Assembly: GCA_965205725.1 (NCBI GenBank)
Contig: OZ242189.1
Span: forward strand, 2,108,001-2,172,000
Direction of reading: 5' to 3'
Origin: G965205725 sp965205725
Lineage (GTDB): Bacteria > Pseudomonadota > Gammaproteobacteria > Pseudomonadales > Halieaceae
DNA: 64,000 bases
A program made the position numbers and the translations under genes. The first letter of the stretch is position 1; each line of letters opens with the position of its first letter. The notes under the pieces were generated by a model that made no database searches, had not been told where the DNA came from, and worked only from the letters and a program-made list of their open reading frames with translations. Shown piece by piece: positions 61,173-64,000 of the stretch.

Positions 61173-62806
61173 CCGCACACCTCTTTGCGATTTTGCGGCA
61201 TCATCAGAAACGGCCAGGGTGCCGGGAAGAATTCATCGACCTTCACCTCAATAATCGACGGCCCAGCCTCCTCAAATGCCTTGCGAATAGCGCCGCGCAT
61301 CGACTCGGGATCGTGGGCGACAAAACCCGCTGCGCCAAAACTCTCCGCCAGTTTTACAAAGTCAGGGTTGTGCAAATCCGAGCAGTGGACTCGCCCGTCA
61401 AACCACTCCTGTTGTTGGCGTTGCACATTGGTATAACGATTATCGTTAAAGATAATCGTTACCAGGGGCAACTGATATTGAACGGCCGTGGATAACTCCT
61501 GAATACTAAACATGATACCGCCATCGCCACTCACCTGAATCACTGCCTTGTCAGGGTTACCGGCAACCACGCCCAGTGCGGTGGCATAGCCGTAACCCAA
61601 TGTGCCCTGGTAGCCAGCGCTGATGTGCTGGCGCGGTTCATACACTGGAAATCCATACCAAGACACGAAACCAACCTGGGTCACCTCATCGACAAAGATG
61701 CCATCGCGCGGCAGCTCCTCACGAATCACATCCAGATAGTCCATCTGCGGGCCAACCTTCTCCCGCACTACAGCATCCATGTCGGATTTCAATGCCGCCA
61801 ACTGCTGCTCTCTCGACGCGGCCTGATGATCTGCCAAACCACCCTTAATGGCCTGTAGCGCAGCGGCCGCATCTGCGACAATGGCCACTTCCGGTTCACA
61901 AATGCGATTGACCTGGGTGCCGTCAATATCCACGCGGATCAACTTCAGATCATCATCTTTACCCCACATCACCAAAGGCCAATGCAGACGGGTACCCACT
62001 GCCAGCACGACGTCTGCCTGCTCCCACAGGCCATGGCCCGTGGGGAAGTTCACACTTAAAGGATGCTCCGATGAGACAATGCCTTTGCCACTGCGGAACG
62101 CCACAACCGGCGCCTGGCAAACTTCGGCAAGCGCCTGCACTTCGGCGCTTGCTTCCAGTGCACCGGAACCCACATAAATCAGCGGATTTTTCGCCGACCT
62201 CAGCAACTCGACTGCGGCATCGACTGCCAGTTGATCCACTGGAGGCTTCCTGTAGGTCTGCTCAACTGGCAACAACTCTACTTCAGTTTCCAGCGCCATA
62301 ATGTCCATGGACATTTCCACTTCCACTGGCCGTGGGCTGCCGGTGTTGAGCTGCTTGAACGCTTCGCGCACCAGACCGGGCGCATCGGTCGGATAGTCAA
62401 TGCGCTCCGCCCATTTGGTGATATGGCGGATCATGCCAAGCTGATCATCAATCTCGTGCAGGTCACCATAGCCCTTGCCGATTGCAGTAGAGGGAATTTG
62501 ACCCGAAACACACAGTACTGGCGAGTAGTTAGCCCAGGCGGTACACAAAGCACCGGCAGAATTGAGCAAGCCTGGCCCTGGCACCACCGAGTAAACACCC
62601 ACTTTGCCTGTAGACTTGGCGTAACCATAGGCCATGTACGCCACCCCCTGCTCATGACGCGAATGTATCAGGCGAATGTTATCGCCCTCTTTATAAATAG
62701 CGTCGAACAGGTGATCCAATTGGCCACCGGGCAGTGCAAAAATGGTATCGACGCCATTGACGCGCAATGATTTAACAATGGCTTCAGCGCCACTCATTCG
62801 TGTCAT
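61169..62806 (-). CDS. TPP-dependent enzyme of the acetolactate synthase/decarboxylase family
   Basis: 545 residues. PYR domain: FALPGGQLDHLFDAI, the catalytic Glu in IHSRHEQGVAYMAYGYAKST. Central domain with PLIYVGSGALEAS. PP domain: VSGDGGIMFSIQELSTAVQY followed by NDNRYTNVQRQQQEW, the GDG...NDN TPP motif. It could be a 2-oxo acid decarboxylase, carboligase or acetolactate synthase-like enzyme; the operon (aminotransferase, aldehyde dehydrogenase) favours decarboxylation. Its ATG (62804-62806) directly abuts the stop of the small membrane protein gene, and the HisC gene overlaps its stop by 4 bp. Confidence 0.88.
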   Translation of the reverse strand: MTRMSGAEAIVKSLRVNGVDTIFALPGGQLDHLFDAIYKEGDNIRLIHSRHEQGVAYMAYGYAKSTGKVGVYSVVPGPGLLNSAGALCTAWANYSPVLCVSGQIPSTAIGKGYGDLHEIDDQLGMIRHITKWAERIDYPTDAPGLVREAFKQLNTGSPRPVEVEMSMDIMALETEVELLPVEQTYRKPPVDQLAVDAAVELLRSAKNPLIYVGSGALEASAEVQALAEVCQAPVVAFRSGKGIVSSEHPLSVNFPTGHGLWEQADVVLAVGTRLHWPLVMWGKDDDLKLIRVDIDGTQVNRICEPEVAIVADAAAALQAIKGGLADHQAASREQQLAALKSDMDAVVREKVGPQMDYLDVIREELPRDGIFVDEVTQVGFVSWYGFPVYEPRQHISAGYQGTLGYGYATALGVVAGNPDKAVIQVSGDGGIMFSIQELSTAVQYQLPLVTIIFNDNRYTNVQRQQQEWFDGRVHCSDLHNPDFVKLAESFGAAGFVAHDPESMRGAIRKAFEEAGPSIIEVKVDEFFPAPWPFLMMPQNRKEVCG

Positions 62807-63073
62807 TTAGCGTGCTCCCCGTGCGCGAGCCGCTGCCTTCCTGGCGTGGCGACGGCGATATCGAATAAGAAAAAATGGAAAGCCAAGCAGGTAAACCCAC
62901 ACCATGGGATTCACCAGTGCTTTACCCAAAGCAGACAGCACATCGTTGGGACTGACATACACTTTGCTTTGCAGCGATTGGCTTGCATGGCTATGAATAA
63001 TCAGGTGGTCTTTTTTGTACTCAAAGCGGCCGAACTCAAAGTCGATATCCGCCAACTTGCTTTTCACATGCAT
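62807..63073 (-). CDS. small membrane-associated hypothetical protein
   Basis: 88 residues. Residues 1-50 are polar with a FEFGRFEYKKDHLIIHSHAS stretch; one transmembrane helix (NPMVWVYLLGFPFFLI, about 55-71) is followed by a strongly basic tail (RYRRRHARKAAARARGAR), so the C-terminus should face the cytosol. I do not recognise the family. It is in the middle of the operon, with 11 bp to the nitrilase upstream and no gap to the TPP enzyme downstream, so it is probably translated and linked to the pathway. Confidence 0.65.
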   Translation of the reverse strand: MHVKSKLADIDFEFGRFEYKKDHLIIHSHASQSLQSKVYVSPNDVLSALGKALVNPMVWVYLLGFPFFLIRYRRRHARKAAARARGAR

Positions 63074-63084
63074 GACTTATCTCT

Positions 63085-64000
63085 CTACCTTTTCTGTTTC
63101 TGGCTTTTCTTGAGCCGCCCGGTCGCCTGGGCATACTCGATGCGTTTTTCCAGTTGCCTGGATACATCACCCGGTTCCATTCCTGCTGGTGGGGTAAACT
63201 GACCGCGCTCGTATAGCCCGTCAAATACTTCCTTGCAGATTTCGATTTTCTCCACCAAAGCCCTGGGTGGCTTACCCGAGGGGAATCGATTTGGCGGGTA
63301 AATGGGATTGCTGTACAGCTCGCGGAAGCCTTCCGTGCGCACGTCAACCCAGCAGTTGTGATTGGTGCGCGTGCGATACTGACGCAAAGCTTCAATGTCG
63401 ATGGTGGCCGATAACACTTGCTCCGCAGGATACGGTGCTTCGCGTAAAACCATGCCGGTGTAGTCGATGGCAAAGGAATGACCAGGACAAAAAGCCTTGG
63501 GATAGAACTCGTAATTCACACTGCCCCAGTTTGAGCCCAACACATAGCACATATTGTCGTGCGCGCGTGCGCGACGGGTGAACATCCAGAAATCCCAGGG
63601 CTGAGAAACCCCTTCCAGTTCCTGAATCGCGCCGGGGTGACAAATGATCTCCGCACCGTTATAGCCCAATGCGCGGGACACTTCCGGCGTACAGCCATCG
63701 TGGCATGTCATGGTGCCCAACTTGCCAATCTCGGTATCAATGACCGGGAACAAATCTTTGATGCCACCACCAAAATGCTCACAATATTCATCGAAAATAT
63801 CGTGGGGGCTGGTGCCCAAACCAAGCGAGGCATTGATATGCCACTTGTGGTATTTCAATACAACTTCGCCAGTTGGTCCGACAATAAAATTGGTATTGAA
63901 CCAGCGGTCGGGAAATTCGGGAACCTGCTCAACCACACCGCCGCCGCAAATATAGATGCCGTATTGTTTGGCAATCTCTCCCAGTTGATCGATCTCCGGG
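63085..64000 (-). CDS. carbon-nitrogen hydrolase (nitrilase/aliphatic amidase superfamily), 5' end outside window
   Basis: At least 304 codons, open to the right edge; the N-terminus with the catalytic Glu is missing. The catalytic Lys is in VLKYHKWH and the catalytic Cys in GTMTCHDGCTPEVSRALGYN; NGAEIICHPG and RARAHDNMCYVLGSNWG are conserved structural parts. CHDG-x2-PE is the pattern of aliphatic amidases and formamidases rather than GCWE-type nitrilases. A long C-terminal extension (NCWVDVRTEGFRELYSNPIY, PPNRFPSGKP) suits these longer members. It is the first visible gene of the operon and would release ammonia from an amide or nitrile. Confidence 0.87.
   Translation of the reverse strand, partial: PEIDQLGEIAKQYGIYICGGGVVEQVPEFPDRWFNTNFIVGPTGEVVLKYHKWHINASLGLGTSPHDIFDEYCEHFGGGIKDLFPVIDTEIGKLGTMTCHDGCTPEVSRALGYNGAEIICHPGAIQELEGVSQPWDFWMFTRRARAHDNMCYVLGSNWGSVNYEFYPKAFCPGHSFAIDYTGMVLREAPYPAEQVLSATIDIEALRQYRTRTNHNCWVDVRTEGFRELYSNPIYPPNRFPSGKPPRALVEKIEICKEVFDGLYERGQFTPPAGMEPGDVSRQLEKRIEYAQATGRLKKSQKQKR

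Overview
The window looks like chromosomal DNA of a heterotrophic, probably marine or environmental gammaproteobacterium. This rests on gene content: three large TonB-dependent receptors, a divergent lrp/indolepyruvate oxidoreductase locus, an NfeD/SPFH pair and many short catabolic operons. A Cellvibrionales-like lineage (Halieaceae, Spongiibacteraceae) would fit, but I see no rRNA or marker gene that proves it. No tRNA, rRNA or CRISPR array was found.

Layout. (1) 1-12 kb is a CoA-ester/oxidoreductase catabolic region: SCP2-type thiolase with its DUF35 partner, SnoaL-like and ABM-like small proteins, a TonB receptor, a molybdopterin oxidoreductase, an LLM-class flavoenzyme, a TetR regulator, an acyl-CoA dehydrogenase and a CaiB-type CoA-transferase. 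An 18-bp near-palindrome between the receptor and the molybdoenzyme operon, with weaker matches upstream of two other genes, suggests one TetR regulon. (2) 12-19.7 kb holds an RCK-domain membrane protein, an acetolactate-synthase-like TPP enzyme with an aldehyde dehydrogenase, an NDH-2-type dehydrogenase fused to a cyclic-nucleotide-binding domain, and a paraoxonase-like lactonase. (3) 19.7-26.1 kb mixes relics and repeats (IS30 remnant, a dispersed ~100-bp repeat in at least three copies), an NfeD/SPFH pair and a glycosyltransferase/flippase-like envelope locus. (4) 26.3-31.9 kb has a D-aminoacylase-type amidohydrolase, a second TonB receptor, a VOC protein and a metal-dependent hydrolase.

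(5) 31.9-41.8 kb is an accessory island. It contains two integron attC sites without integrase, cassettes carrying DUF4160/DUF2442 and a CsgG/LpoB-like gene, two intact IS3-family elements (one inside an attC site), an AT-rich rhuM-hsdR remnant of a type I restriction system, a LacI fragment, a higBA toxin-antitoxin pair and a DUF917 fragment. The second IS3 element joins the cassette array to the restriction genes with truncated genes on both sides, which points to IS-mediated rearrangement.

(6) 41.9-52.6 kb returns to core-like genes: a branched-chain/aromatic amino acid dehydrogenase, a fused indolepyruvate ferredoxin oxidoreductase and a divergent Lrp regulator whose leader can fold into a terminator/antiterminator pair; then a sulfatase, a TFIIB-type zinc-ribbon protein, a MscS channel and a hipBA operon. 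(7) 52.7-58.3 kb is an AraC / TonB receptor / acetamidase-family / alpha-beta hydrolase module. (8) 58.6-64 kb is a tightly coupled minus-strand operon: carbon-nitrogen hydrolase, small membrane protein, TPP-dependent enzyme, HisC-like aminotransferase and aldehyde dehydrogenase. Its chemistry (amine, 2-oxo acid, aldehyde, acid) resembles an Ehrlich-type route, but its substrate is unknown.
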